Assembly (NCBI GenBank): GCA_020628645.1
Contig: JAHDES010000015.1
Coordinates: forward strand, 39,598 to 103,597
DNA from: Saprospiraceae bacterium
GTDB taxonomy: Bacteria > Bacteroidota > Bacteroidia > Chitinophagales > Saprospiraceae
Length of the DNA stretch: 64,000 nucleotides
Direction of reading: 5' to 3'
In this document: piece after piece, positions 45,362 to 52,289 of the stretch
Position numbering within the stretch: position 1 is the stretch's first letter
Layout of the letters: the number at the start of each line of letters is the position of its first letter
The notes under the pieces: model-generated
Databases searched by the model: none
Seen by the model: the letters and a program-made list of their open reading frames with translations, nothing else
What the model was told of the DNA's origin: nothing
Made by a program: the position numbers and the translations under genes

Positions 45362-45409
45362 AAAAATAAAAAAGCCCTCTTTAGAAGCAGTACTTCCAAG
45401 GAGGGCTTT
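45362..45409 (-). terminator. Attenuator terminator 2
   Basis: On the minus strand AAAGCCCTC (45409-45401) pairs with GAGGGCTTT (45379-45371). The inner stem continues as TTG/TAA (one wobble pair) and GAAG/CTTC around the loop TACTG, and the stem is followed by TTTTTTATTTTT. It lies between leader peptide 2 and the sulfite reductase start, so readthrough is needed for operon expression. Confidence 0.93.
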
Positions 45410-45432
45410 AGGTATTTGAAAAATAGATACTA

Positions 45433-45489
45433 TTAATCAGCTCCAATGGAAGATCGTGCTCTTGGACAACAACAGCAGCAACAACACAT
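45433..45489 (-). CDS. Leader peptide 2, seven consecutive Cys codons
   Basis: The 18-codon ORF MCCCCCCCPRARSSIGAD starts at 45489 and ends with TAA at 45435-45433. Cys codons are TGT TGT TGC TGC TGT TGT TGT. Its second half overlaps the antiterminator strand: CTTCCA (45452-45447) and GGAG (45444-45441) are complementary to TGGAAG (45398-45393) and CTCC (45403-45400) in the 5' half of terminator 2. A ribosome that reaches the stop would cover this strand and permit termination; one waiting at the Cys codons would leave it free. The peptide itself probably has no further role. It is too short for normal gene callers. Confidence 0.88.
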   Translation of the reverse strand: MCCCCCCCPRARSSIGAD

Positions 45490-45538
45490 TATATGGATAG
45501 AATAGATTATCATGATTTTTTCAAATAAATATTGGCAT

Positions 45539-45573
45539 AAAAAAGCCCCTCCGAGAAAATATTCTGGAGAGGC
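45539..45573 (-). terminator. Attenuator terminator 1
   Basis: On the minus strand GCCTCTCC (45573-45566) pairs with GGAGGGGC (45552-45545), extended by AGAA/TTCT around TATT with one bulged C, then six T (45544-45539). It lies between leader peptides 1 and 2. Confidence 0.92.
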
Positions 45574-45622
45574 AAATGTTATATCTTAAAAATAATTTTT
45601 CTTCTTTCTCGCCAGAAATGAA

Positions 45623-45658
45623 TCAAGTTAAACAACAACAGCAGCAACAACAACACAT
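45623..45658 (-). CDS. Leader peptide 1, eight consecutive Cys codons
   Basis: The 11-codon ORF MCCCCCCCCLT starts at 45658 and stops with TGA at 45625-45623. Five bases after the stop begins TTCTGGCGAG (45617-45608). It can pair with CTCTCCAGAA (45571-45562) of terminator 1 in 9 of 10 positions and so forms an antiterminator. A small local hairpin TTTCT-GGCG-AGAAA (45618-45605) could hold the same strand when it is not used. Stop-codon ribosomes would mask the strand; Cys-stalled ribosomes would not. Poly-Cys leader ORFs are known as cysteine-responsive attenuators in mycobacteria; here they occur in a Bacteroidota-type genome and in tandem. Confidence 0.88.
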   Translation of the reverse strand: MCCCCCCCCLT

Positions 45659-46266
45659 TTGAATGTATTGATTGGTATTGGATGTTATGGATAAATTGAA
45701 TTTCATTTCTTCTAAAAAAATGTTTTTGTTTTAAAAACTCTTACAATATTAAGGATTAAATAATCATAAAGCAATACCCAAAAGTTTTACAAAATCCATA
45801 AAAAATAAGTATAATGTTTGGGAAGTGTGAAAATAATATCATGTAATGTTATTTTTATGTAGTAATTTTAGTTTTTATCAAATTATATTTTGACGAAGGG
45901 GGAAATAAATCTTCTTTATTTTCTCATGAAAATATGAAGATTTGAACATGTTTTCAAACATATTTTTTCATTTTAATGAAAATTTTATGTATTTTTCTTT
46001 AAAACGGGAAATATTCCTTGTTACATCCGATAATTAGTAGTACCTTTAGGGCGGTATTGAAGATGTATGTAATATTTTTACTATATTTTCTAATAATTGG
46101 TTAACCCCATTAATTAAGTTCAGCATACGTTATTTATTGTTTTTTCTTCTCTCTCAGATCTGAATTTTCAAAGCTAACAGCTTCACTTAATTCCTTTTAG
46201 TTTTAGTGATTTGTTGATAAGTTTACATCAAACATTTCACATTTTTTAATTTTTTATTTTTTTGTA
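45659..46266. other. Divergent intergenic region between the sulfur operon and the RRM gene
   Basis: These 608 bases are AT-rich. The left part carries the promoter and leader of the sulfur operon. The right part is the long untranslated leader of the RNA-binding protein gene, with T-rich stretches. No further poly-Cys ORF or other gene was found. Confidence 0.6.
45744..45774 (-). promoter_or_regulatory. Probable promoter of the leader-sulfur operon
   Basis: On the minus strand TTG (45774-45772), 20 bases, then TAATATTG (45751-45744) approximates the Bacteroidota consensus TTG-N19-TAnnTTTG with one mismatch. It would give a transcript beginning roughly 80 bases before leader peptide 1. Confidence 0.5.
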
Positions 46267-46617
46267 ATGAACATTTTTGTAGCAAAATTAAACTACGACA
46301 CAACCAGTGAGGATTTACAGTTACTATTTGAACAATATGGTGCTGTGGATTCTGCAAAAGTAATTATGGATCGCGACACTGGCCGATCTAAAGGTTTTGG
46401 ATTTGTAGAGATGCCAAATGAAGAAGAAGGAGATGCAGCAATCAAAGATCTCAATGAGACAGAATTAGATGGTCGTACCATTGTAGTGAAGAAAGCTCGA
46501 CCAAAAGAAGATCGTGGCGGACGCGGTGGACGTGGCGGATACGGCGGCGGTGGTCGCGGTGGCTATGGCGGCGGTGGCGGCTATGGCGGCGGTGGATACG
46601 GTGGCGGACGCTATTAA
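46267..46617 (+). CDS. Small RRM-domain RNA-binding protein with Gly-rich tail
   Basis: The protein has 116 residues. One RNA recognition motif occupies 1-78: RNP2 is IFVAKLNY near the start and RNP1 is KGFGFVEM near 42-49, both with the aromatic residues that stack on RNA. The tail (about 85-116) is an RGG-type repeat (GGRGGYGGGGRGGYGG), which binds nucleic acid loosely. This layout matches the single-RRM proteins of Bacteroidota and cyanobacteria, often cold-induced. It has a long AT-rich leader, which could carry post-transcriptional control. It is followed by a strong terminator. Confidence 0.95.
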   Translation: MNIFVAKLNYDTTSEDLQLLFEQYGAVDSAKVIMDRDTGRSKGFGFVEMPNEEEGDAAIKDLNETELDGRTIVVKKARPKEDRGGRGGRGGYGGGGRGGYGGGGGYGGGGYGGGRY

Positions 46618-46638
46618 TTAAAATCGCCTTCTAAAAAA

Positions 46639-46674
46639 AATAGCCTGATGTATTCTGCATCAGGCTATTTTTTT
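46639..46674 (+). terminator. Strong terminator after the RRM gene, possibly bidirectional
   Basis: AATAGCCTGATG pairs with CATCAGGCTATT around TATTCTG and is followed by TTTTT. An A-run on the left also gives a U-tract for the convergent minus-strand gene ending at 46694. Confidence 0.9.
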
Positions 46675-46693
46675 GTTAGAAAAGTAGGTTTTA

Positions 46694-47614
46694 CTATTCC
46701 GAGCCCACTTTTTTCATCATAATATACGCTTCTCCACTAGCATCTTGCTGATTGATTAGTTCATAATGACTTTCTCGCATTAATTGGACAAAGCGATCAA
46801 AAGGAATTTTTTCTCCTTCTTCATCTCGTATATCACTATTGGGAGTAATCATAACTTCATCTTCAACAGGCGAAGAGGGAGTCGAACTTGTAGTAGCTGT
46901 GCTAGCAATATCGCTATGTTGTGCTTTTAGGCTGCGTTCTATAGAAGTAATCAATTTATCCTCAATACGATGACTGACACCCTGATACACCTCATCAACA
47001 ACTCCTAATCGGTTAATAATTAAATGAGTGGGGTATCCTAATACATTGAAACTCGTTGCAATTGGACGACTATCTGGAATGATTTGATAATTAAAGGAGC
47101 GTTTTGCTAAAAATGAATGTAATCGCTCGGCTTTATCAAGTGATGGAGCTAAAAAAACAACATCTGGATTGTCTTTGTAATATTCCACAACTTTATTTAA
47201 TTGAGGCATTTCATCTACACAAGGTTTACAAGCTGCAAACCAAAATTTCATAACAACTACTCTTCCTTCCAAATCTTCTAAAGAATAAGGTGTTCCATCC
47301 AAACCAATGGCACTAAAAGTAGGAGGTTTTTGCCCTACTAATTCAGGCGTACTGGCAAAATTAGAGGGTTCAGAAAAAACTGTAACGGACTCTGAAAGAA
47401 TAAATACTTCTTCTACATTACCATTTTCATCATACTTCGTGGGAGTTATTTTATAACCAGGCCCAGAAGTCATTTCTAAAAATTTATCAAAAGAAATAAC
47501 ATTACCATTTACATCTTTGAATATCGTTTCATTGGTAATATTCAATTGCTTCGATTGTGTAAATACTCCAAATGGTAATAAACAAATAAAAAAGAGTAGT
47601 AGGAAAAAACGCAT
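46694..47614 (-). CDS. TlpA/ResA-like thioredoxin-fold protein with a repeated flanking module
   Basis: The protein has 306 residues from MRFFLLLFF (an upstream ATG at 47641 adds nine residues). The signal peptide ends GVFTQ. The central thioredoxin domain (about 95-220) has the redox centre FWFAACKPCVDEMP (CKPC) and cis-Pro region LGYPTHLII. An approximately 45-residue module appears on both sides: VNGNVISFDKFLEMTSG near 32-48 and EEGEKIPFDRFVQLMRES near 265-282. It probably acts on cell-envelope disulfides; partner proteins are not visible. The duplicated flanking module is unusual for TlpA proteins. Confidence 0.85.
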   Translation of the reverse strand: MRFFLLLFFICLLPFGVFTQSKQLNITNETIFKDVNGNVISFDKFLEMTSGPGYKITPTKYDENGNVEEVFILSESVTVFSEPSNFASTPELVGQKPPTFSAIGLDGTPYSLEDLEGRVVVMKFWFAACKPCVDEMPQLNKVVEYYKDNPDVVFLAPSLDKAERLHSFLAKRSFNYQIIPDSRPIATSFNVLGYPTHLIINRLGVVDEVYQGVSHRIEDKLITSIERSLKAQHSDIASTATTSSTPSSPVEDEVMITPNSDIRDEEGEKIPFDRFVQLMRESHYELINQQDASGEAYIMMKKVGSE

Positions 47615-47794
47615 ATTAGTTTTTTTATTAAATATCTGCACTATAAGTGCTAAACGAAAATTGCTTGTATAATAATTTGTCGGTTCAAAATTGAATAAAC
47701 AATTGACTAGAAGGAAATTGTGTTGAAAATTTGAGCTGACCTATAAAATATTATTATACCAATTTTTTTAGCTTACTACTTAGTTGTTTGATTT

Positions 47795-50725
47795 TTACCA
47801 GACCACTTCTTTTTCTAATGCTTCATAAATCACAGATTGTATTCGTGGACGGTAGTTTTCTGAGCTAAATTTAAAGTTTTTCATCCGAGGATAGGTACGA
47901 TTTGACAATAAAATATAAATTAATTGCTCATCTGGGTCTACCCAAACACAGGTTCCCGTAAATCCTAGATGTCCAAAAGTGTTTCTTGATGCTAAAGGCG
48001 ACATATTTTCACTGAGTGAAGTATCAAGTTGTTTCATATCAAAACCAATTCCGCGTCGCGTACAAGCACTACATCTATTCGTAAATTCTTGAATCGTACT
48101 AGCATTCAAATATTGTTTTCCTCCATAATACCCCCCATTCAAGATCATTTGCATCAAAATAGCTAGATCATTTGCATTGCTAAATAAACCTGCATGCCCA
48201 CTCACGCCACCCCACATGGCAGCCCCCATATCATGCACATAGCCATGTACGGTTTGTCGTCGATAATAGGTGTCTTTTTCTGTGGGAGGAATACGACTCG
48301 TCGAAAATTTTCGCCACGGATTAAAAGTCATACTTTGTAAGCCCATGGGCTGATAAAATTGCTGACTCACATATTGATCCAAGGATAAACGAGATTGTGC
48401 TCTTACTGCATCTGCCACCAAATAAAATCCTAAATCACTGTATTTATAGTTTTTATTGGAACGCAATTCCGACTGATATATTTCCTCACGCATCGTTTGA
48501 TCGTAGCCTGTTTTCAAAAATAACTTTTCCGTAACAGGTATACTAAAATCATCCGTTGCCGCACTTTTATAAAAACGAGATGAAGGGCGAGCTGATTTAG
48601 AAGAAGTACTGAGTGTATTTTCATAAAACTTAATCCAGCTTTTCAAGCCAGAATGATGAGTCATCATTTCATGTAGATTAAGATTGGCCTTATCTGTATT
48701 TTTTAAAGGGGAAATATAATTACTGAGTGGTTGATATATATTCAATTGATTGTTTTCTTGCAATTTCATTACTGCCATCGTTCCCGCCGCAATTTTGGTA
48801 ATCGACGCCAAATCATAAATATCTGTCGCGGCTACAGGAATACGTTTATCATAGGTATGATAGCCATACGTTTTTTCAAAAACTATTTTTCCATCTTTTG
48901 CAATCAATACCACGCCTCCCGGTGTCGCTTTGGTGGAAATAGCTTCTCGCATTAAGGTATCAATCTTCAATAATTTATCAGAACGCATACCTACACTTTC
49001 TGGCGTGTCATACCCCATTCTAAAAAGTTGAAGTGTATTAACACCATCTTGATAGGCACTCTTTGCTGAAGCGGTTACAGGCAGTCGTCCACGAATACTA
49101 GAGACTCCAAAAAGGGCTTGTGCAGTAACTTGCTGGGTAATTTCTTCTTCCGTATAGGCGACTAATACCGTTCCAAGATCATCAAAGTATTTAATACTAT
49201 AAGGAGTTCCGAATACGACTAAAATGACCTTTGTTTTTTTATTTAAAGCCTGAACAAAAGCCTTCATGCTTGCCGTAAAATTATAATCTCGGCTAGCATA
49301 AGTACTTACATCAAAAAGACTAACAATAACCAAATCATCTTTTTCTAGTTCTTTGAGTAATTGATTTTGTTGGCTCGTCGGAATTTCTTTTTTGGTTTGG
49401 AAATGCCGAATCTTAGCGTATTTATCAATTAAATGATGGAACGAATATTTTCCTTTTGCGCCAATCGAAACACAAGAAATAGATTTACCAGATACCTCTT
49501 GAATGGGTAATAAATTATCATTATTTCGTACTAAGGTGAGGGAATTTTCAATGAGATTTCGTTTAAGAATCTGCGCTTCGGGCGATTCTAATTCTTGACG
49601 TAGATTAATCGTAGAGATTGGTGTAAAATGAGTGATGCCAAGATCATATTTTGCCCGTAATACTTTTTTGACGCTTTCTTCAAATTGTAGTTTAGATAAT
49701 CGTCCATCTTCAAGATAGGCTTTGATTTGTTGGAATGCAGCAGGAACATCTTGTGGCAAGAGTAAAACATCATTTCCAGCTACTAAGGCTTTCGCTTCCA
49801 CTTCACCACTTTTATGATATTTCGTTACACCTTCCATTCCCAATCCATCCGTAAAGATCAAACCTTCAAAACCGATTTCATTTTTTAATAAATCAGTTAC
49901 CGCATTTTGAGATAAGGTCGTTGGACGATTCGTCGTTGCATCTATCGTAGGTACATTTAAATGCGCCACCATCATACTTTGAATCCCATGTTGTGCTAAA
50001 ATGCGAAAAGGTAGTAATTCAATGCTATCTAAACGATTTCGATCATGACTGATAATAGGTAAATCCAAATGAGAATCTACATCCGTATCTCCATGCCCAG
50101 GAAAATGTTTGGCACAAGCCATTACATTGCCATCTTGCATTCCCTTCATGTACATGTAACTCTTTGCTGCCACATTGTAACGATCTTCTCCAAAAGAACG
50201 AGTGTTAATCACAGGATTATTAGGATTATTATTCACATCCACCACAGGCGCAAAATTAACATGTACGCCTATACGCCTTAATTGACGTGCTACGTCTTTT
50301 CCCATATCATAAATGAGACGATTGTTCTGTATTGCGCCCAGCATCAGTTGTCGGGGATAACTAAATCCATCTTTTTTAAAGCGCATTCCCGTTCCCCATT
50401 CCGCATCCATAGAAATCATCAAGGGTAAATCAGCACTTAAAGCTTGGTAGCGATTGGTGAGTTGTACTTGTTTTTCGGGCGTACCTTGAAAAAAACAAAG
50501 TCCTCCGACATGATAGTTCTTGATGAGACCTTCTACTTTGGCAATATGCTCTGCGCCTTTATCAGAATGGGCACGAATCATCATCAATTGTCCAATTTGT
50601 TCATCTAAACTTAAGGTTTGGAAGGTACGTTCTGCCCATTGATCAGCAGCACTGGATTGTGCATAATGGATAAAGGGCGTGAAAAATAGAATTAGACTGC
50701 ATAGGGATTTATAAATGTGCTTCAT
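47795..50725 (-). CDS. Fusion of a GH3 beta-N-acetylhexosaminidase-type domain and a serine beta-lactamase-like hydrolase
   Basis: The protein has 976 residues with a signal peptide (1-22, ending HYAQ). Residues about 35-375 form a GH3 domain with the NagZ-type motif KHFPGHGDTDVDSH and nucleophile region FTDGLGMEGV. A GH3 C-terminal-like domain follows (about 400-575). Residues about 590-965 are a class C beta-lactamase/penicillin-binding-like hydrolase with SITK (Ser nucleophile), YSDLGF (Tyr) and a late HLGFTG segment. The combination suggests a periplasmic enzyme acting on both sugar and peptide parts of peptidoglycan fragments. The substrates are inferred from the families. Confidence 0.9.
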   Translation of the reverse strand: MKHIYKSLCSLILFFTPFIHYAQSSAADQWAERTFQTLSLDEQIGQLMMIRAHSDKGAEHIAKVEGLIKNYHVGGLCFFQGTPEKQVQLTNRYQALSADLPLMISMDAEWGTGMRFKKDGFSYPRQLMLGAIQNNRLIYDMGKDVARQLRRIGVHVNFAPVVDVNNNPNNPVINTRSFGEDRYNVAAKSYMYMKGMQDGNVMACAKHFPGHGDTDVDSHLDLPIISHDRNRLDSIELLPFRILAQHGIQSMMVAHLNVPTIDATTNRPTTLSQNAVTDLLKNEIGFEGLIFTDGLGMEGVTKYHKSGEVEAKALVAGNDVLLLPQDVPAAFQQIKAYLEDGRLSKLQFEESVKKVLRAKYDLGITHFTPISTINLRQELESPEAQILKRNLIENSLTLVRNNDNLLPIQEVSGKSISCVSIGAKGKYSFHHLIDKYAKIRHFQTKKEIPTSQQNQLLKELEKDDLVIVSLFDVSTYASRDYNFTASMKAFVQALNKKTKVILVVFGTPYSIKYFDDLGTVLVAYTEEEITQQVTAQALFGVSSIRGRLPVTASAKSAYQDGVNTLQLFRMGYDTPESVGMRSDKLLKIDTLMREAISTKATPGGVVLIAKDGKIVFEKTYGYHTYDKRIPVAATDIYDLASITKIAAGTMAVMKLQENNQLNIYQPLSNYISPLKNTDKANLNLHEMMTHHSGLKSWIKFYENTLSTSSKSARPSSRFYKSAATDDFSIPVTEKLFLKTGYDQTMREEIYQSELRSNKNYKYSDLGFYLVADAVRAQSRLSLDQYVSQQFYQPMGLQSMTFNPWRKFSTSRIPPTEKDTYYRRQTVHGYVHDMGAAMWGGVSGHAGLFSNANDLAILMQMILNGGYYGGKQYLNASTIQEFTNRCSACTRRGIGFDMKQLDTSLSENMSPLASRNTFGHLGFTGTCVWVDPDEQLIYILLSNRTYPRMKNFKFSSENYRPRIQSVIYEALEKEVVW

Positions 50726-50827
50726 AAGCTCAAAATTACGGAAAGGTGATGATATTTTAGAAAGATGTGGTTTTTCTCTTTTATAGACGTGAAAAATACT
50801 ACTTTGGATGTACCAAAATACTTTAAA

Positions 50828-51619
50828 ATGAAAAATTTACTCGTTCTCAGTCTTTCTATTTTTTTATACTTCACTGCTTGTACACCTCAACAAAAACCCG
50901 CTGAGGAAACGACCTTTACTGTTGAAAAAACATCAAAACCAGATTCCTTAGTTTATCAAATGGATGAATTAGAACGAAAATGGAAGGGATGTAATGATGA
51001 TCGTTGTGCTACTTATACAGCTACTTATATTCAATTAACGGATGCGCTTGAAGGAAGTGTTGCTGCAAAAATCAATCAAGCTATTATTAATGATCTTCGA
51101 GGAGAATCGCCTTCTATTTTGGAAGCTGCAGATGCCTATATTGCTGATTTTGATAAAGAAGTCCAACAAGAACCTGATGCACCTTATTTTCATAACTGGA
51201 CTTATGAAATCTCCCAAGCTGTGCTTTCAAATGATGAAAAGATGTTTTCAATTGCCTCTAATACGTATGAATATGCTGGTGGGGCACATGGAAGTTATTA
51301 TACCCATTATCTTAATTTCAACACTCAAACAGGAAAAAAAATGACCTTGGGTGATGTGTTGAAAACAGATGATAAAACCGTTTTGTATGAGCTTGGCGAA
51401 CAACTGTTTAAATCAGAATACCTAAAAAATGGTGAATCTTATAAAGAAGTTGGCTATTCTTTTGGCGAGGAGGATCAATTTTATCTCCCAGATAATTATG
51501 TCTTTGAAAAAGAAGGTATTCGATTTTTATATAACATTTATGAAATCGCTCCTTATGTACTAGGTCAACAAGAGATTCTTTTTCCTTGGGAAAAAATAGA
51601 ACATTTAAGAAAAAGGTGA
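50828..51619 (+). CDS. Lipoprotein with DUF4163/DUF3298 (RsiV-like) domains
   Basis: The protein has 263 residues from MKNLLVLSL (a frame-extending ATG at 50765 gives no signal peptide in the right place). The lipobox YFTAC makes Cys18 the modified residue. The body matches the DUF4163-DUF3298 pair seen in the extracellular part of anti-sigma factor RsiV: YEYAGGAHGSYYTHYLNFNT, then TGKKMTLGDVLK and YEIAPYVLGQQEILFPW. In RsiV this region binds lysozyme. Whether this protein does is unknown, and no sigma factor is adjacent. It is divergent from the GH3 fusion gene across a short gap. Confidence 0.85.
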   Translation: MKNLLVLSLSIFLYFTACTPQQKPAEETTFTVEKTSKPDSLVYQMDELERKWKGCNDDRCATYTATYIQLTDALEGSVAAKINQAIINDLRGESPSILEAADAYIADFDKEVQQEPDAPYFHNWTYEISQAVLSNDEKMFSIASNTYEYAGGAHGSYYTHYLNFNTQTGKKMTLGDVLKTDDKTVLYELGEQLFKSEYLKNGESYKEVGYSFGEEDQFYLPDNYVFEKEGIRFLYNIYEIAPYVLGQQEILFPWEKIEHLRKR

Positions 51620-51666
51620 CTTTGCGAATTGCCCCAAATACGAATTGTAAAAGGTGTTAACTTTTA

Positions 51667-52035
51667 TCACTCTGCCAACTTCATTCCTATTCCTATCCCA
51701 ATTAAACAAACCACTATACTCAGTCCAATGTTGAGTAAGCCCAACATCGTTTGTCCATTTTGAAACAACTGGAAGGTCTCATTACTAAAGGTAGAAAAAG
51801 TACTAAAGCCTCCACAAAAGCCCGTCATGATCGCATATTTTTGGAAGGAAGAAACATCTCCTTTCTTCAATTGTATACCCACCAAATAACCCAAAACTAA
51901 ACAAGCCAATACATTTGCTAATAAAGTAGCGAATGGAAAATTCAGTTGATACTTCAATAATAAATGTGCTATTCCATAACGACACATACTGCCGACTCCT
52001 CCTCCTAAAAACACCAATAAATAGGTCTGTAACAT
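51667..52035 (-). CDS. crcB: CrcB/Fluc fluoride channel
   Basis: The protein has 122 residues and four transmembrane helices. Family motifs are GGGVGSMCRYGIAHLL at the start, FPFATLLANVLACLVLGYLVG with the conserved Asn, and TGFCGGFSTFSTFSNETF, which lines the fluoride pore. It works as a dual-topology dimer to release fluoride from the cytoplasm. No fluoride riboswitch motif was seen in the 254 bases upstream, which instead carry tandem hairpins (52157-52215). It converges with the DUF3298 lipoprotein gene. Confidence 0.95.
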   Translation of the reverse strand: MLQTYLLVFLGGGVGSMCRYGIAHLLLKYQLNFPFATLLANVLACLVLGYLVGIQLKKGDVSSFQKYAIMTGFCGGFSTFSTFSNETFQLFQNGQTMLGLLNIGLSIVVCLIGIGIGMKLAE

Positions 52036-52156
52036 CTTGAATGCTTCGTTTGAAAATGAAAAAAAAGAATTTTCAAAACAAAATAAAGTTTTGTTTCCAT
52101 CGTAAAGTATGAAATAATCTTATTTTATTTATCTTAGAGTGTGATAATTACACGAA

Positions 52157-52215
52157 CTTGATTGGTGAAGTTTCCAAACTTCGCCAAAACGTATCAAGCG
52201 AGTTTCCAAACTCGC
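52157..52215. repeat. Tandem near-identical hairpins
   Basis: Hairpin A is GGTGAAGTTT/AAACTTCGCC (52164-52185) and hairpin B is GCGAGTTT/AAACTCGC (52198-52215). Both have a two-base CC loop and a shared AGTTTCCAAACT centre. CTTGAT/ATCAAG also brackets hairpin A. They lie between two divergent genes and look like REP-type elements. Confidence 0.75.
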
Positions 52216-52289
52216 AATAACCAAACAAAACCCATTTTTAGATAAAATCACCTTAATATCACTACTTTCAACCTATACAATCTTCATTA

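Noticed and set aside
45461..45660. The AACAACAGCAGCAACAAC stretches as simple trinucleotide repeats
   Set aside because: Both runs are in frame with an ATG and a nearby stop on the minus strand, each is followed by a terminator, and both lie only before the sulfur operon. Slippage alone would not explain this.
45410..46266. SAM riboswitch before the sulfur operon
   Set aside because: No conserved SAM core or kink-turn was recognisable, and the Cys-leader model explains the terminators.
52157..52215. CRISPR repeats
   Set aside because: Only two imperfect palindromes without unique spacers of constant length.
52036..52289. Fluoride riboswitch before crcB
   Set aside because: The conserved fluoride motif is absent; the region holds REP-like hairpins instead.
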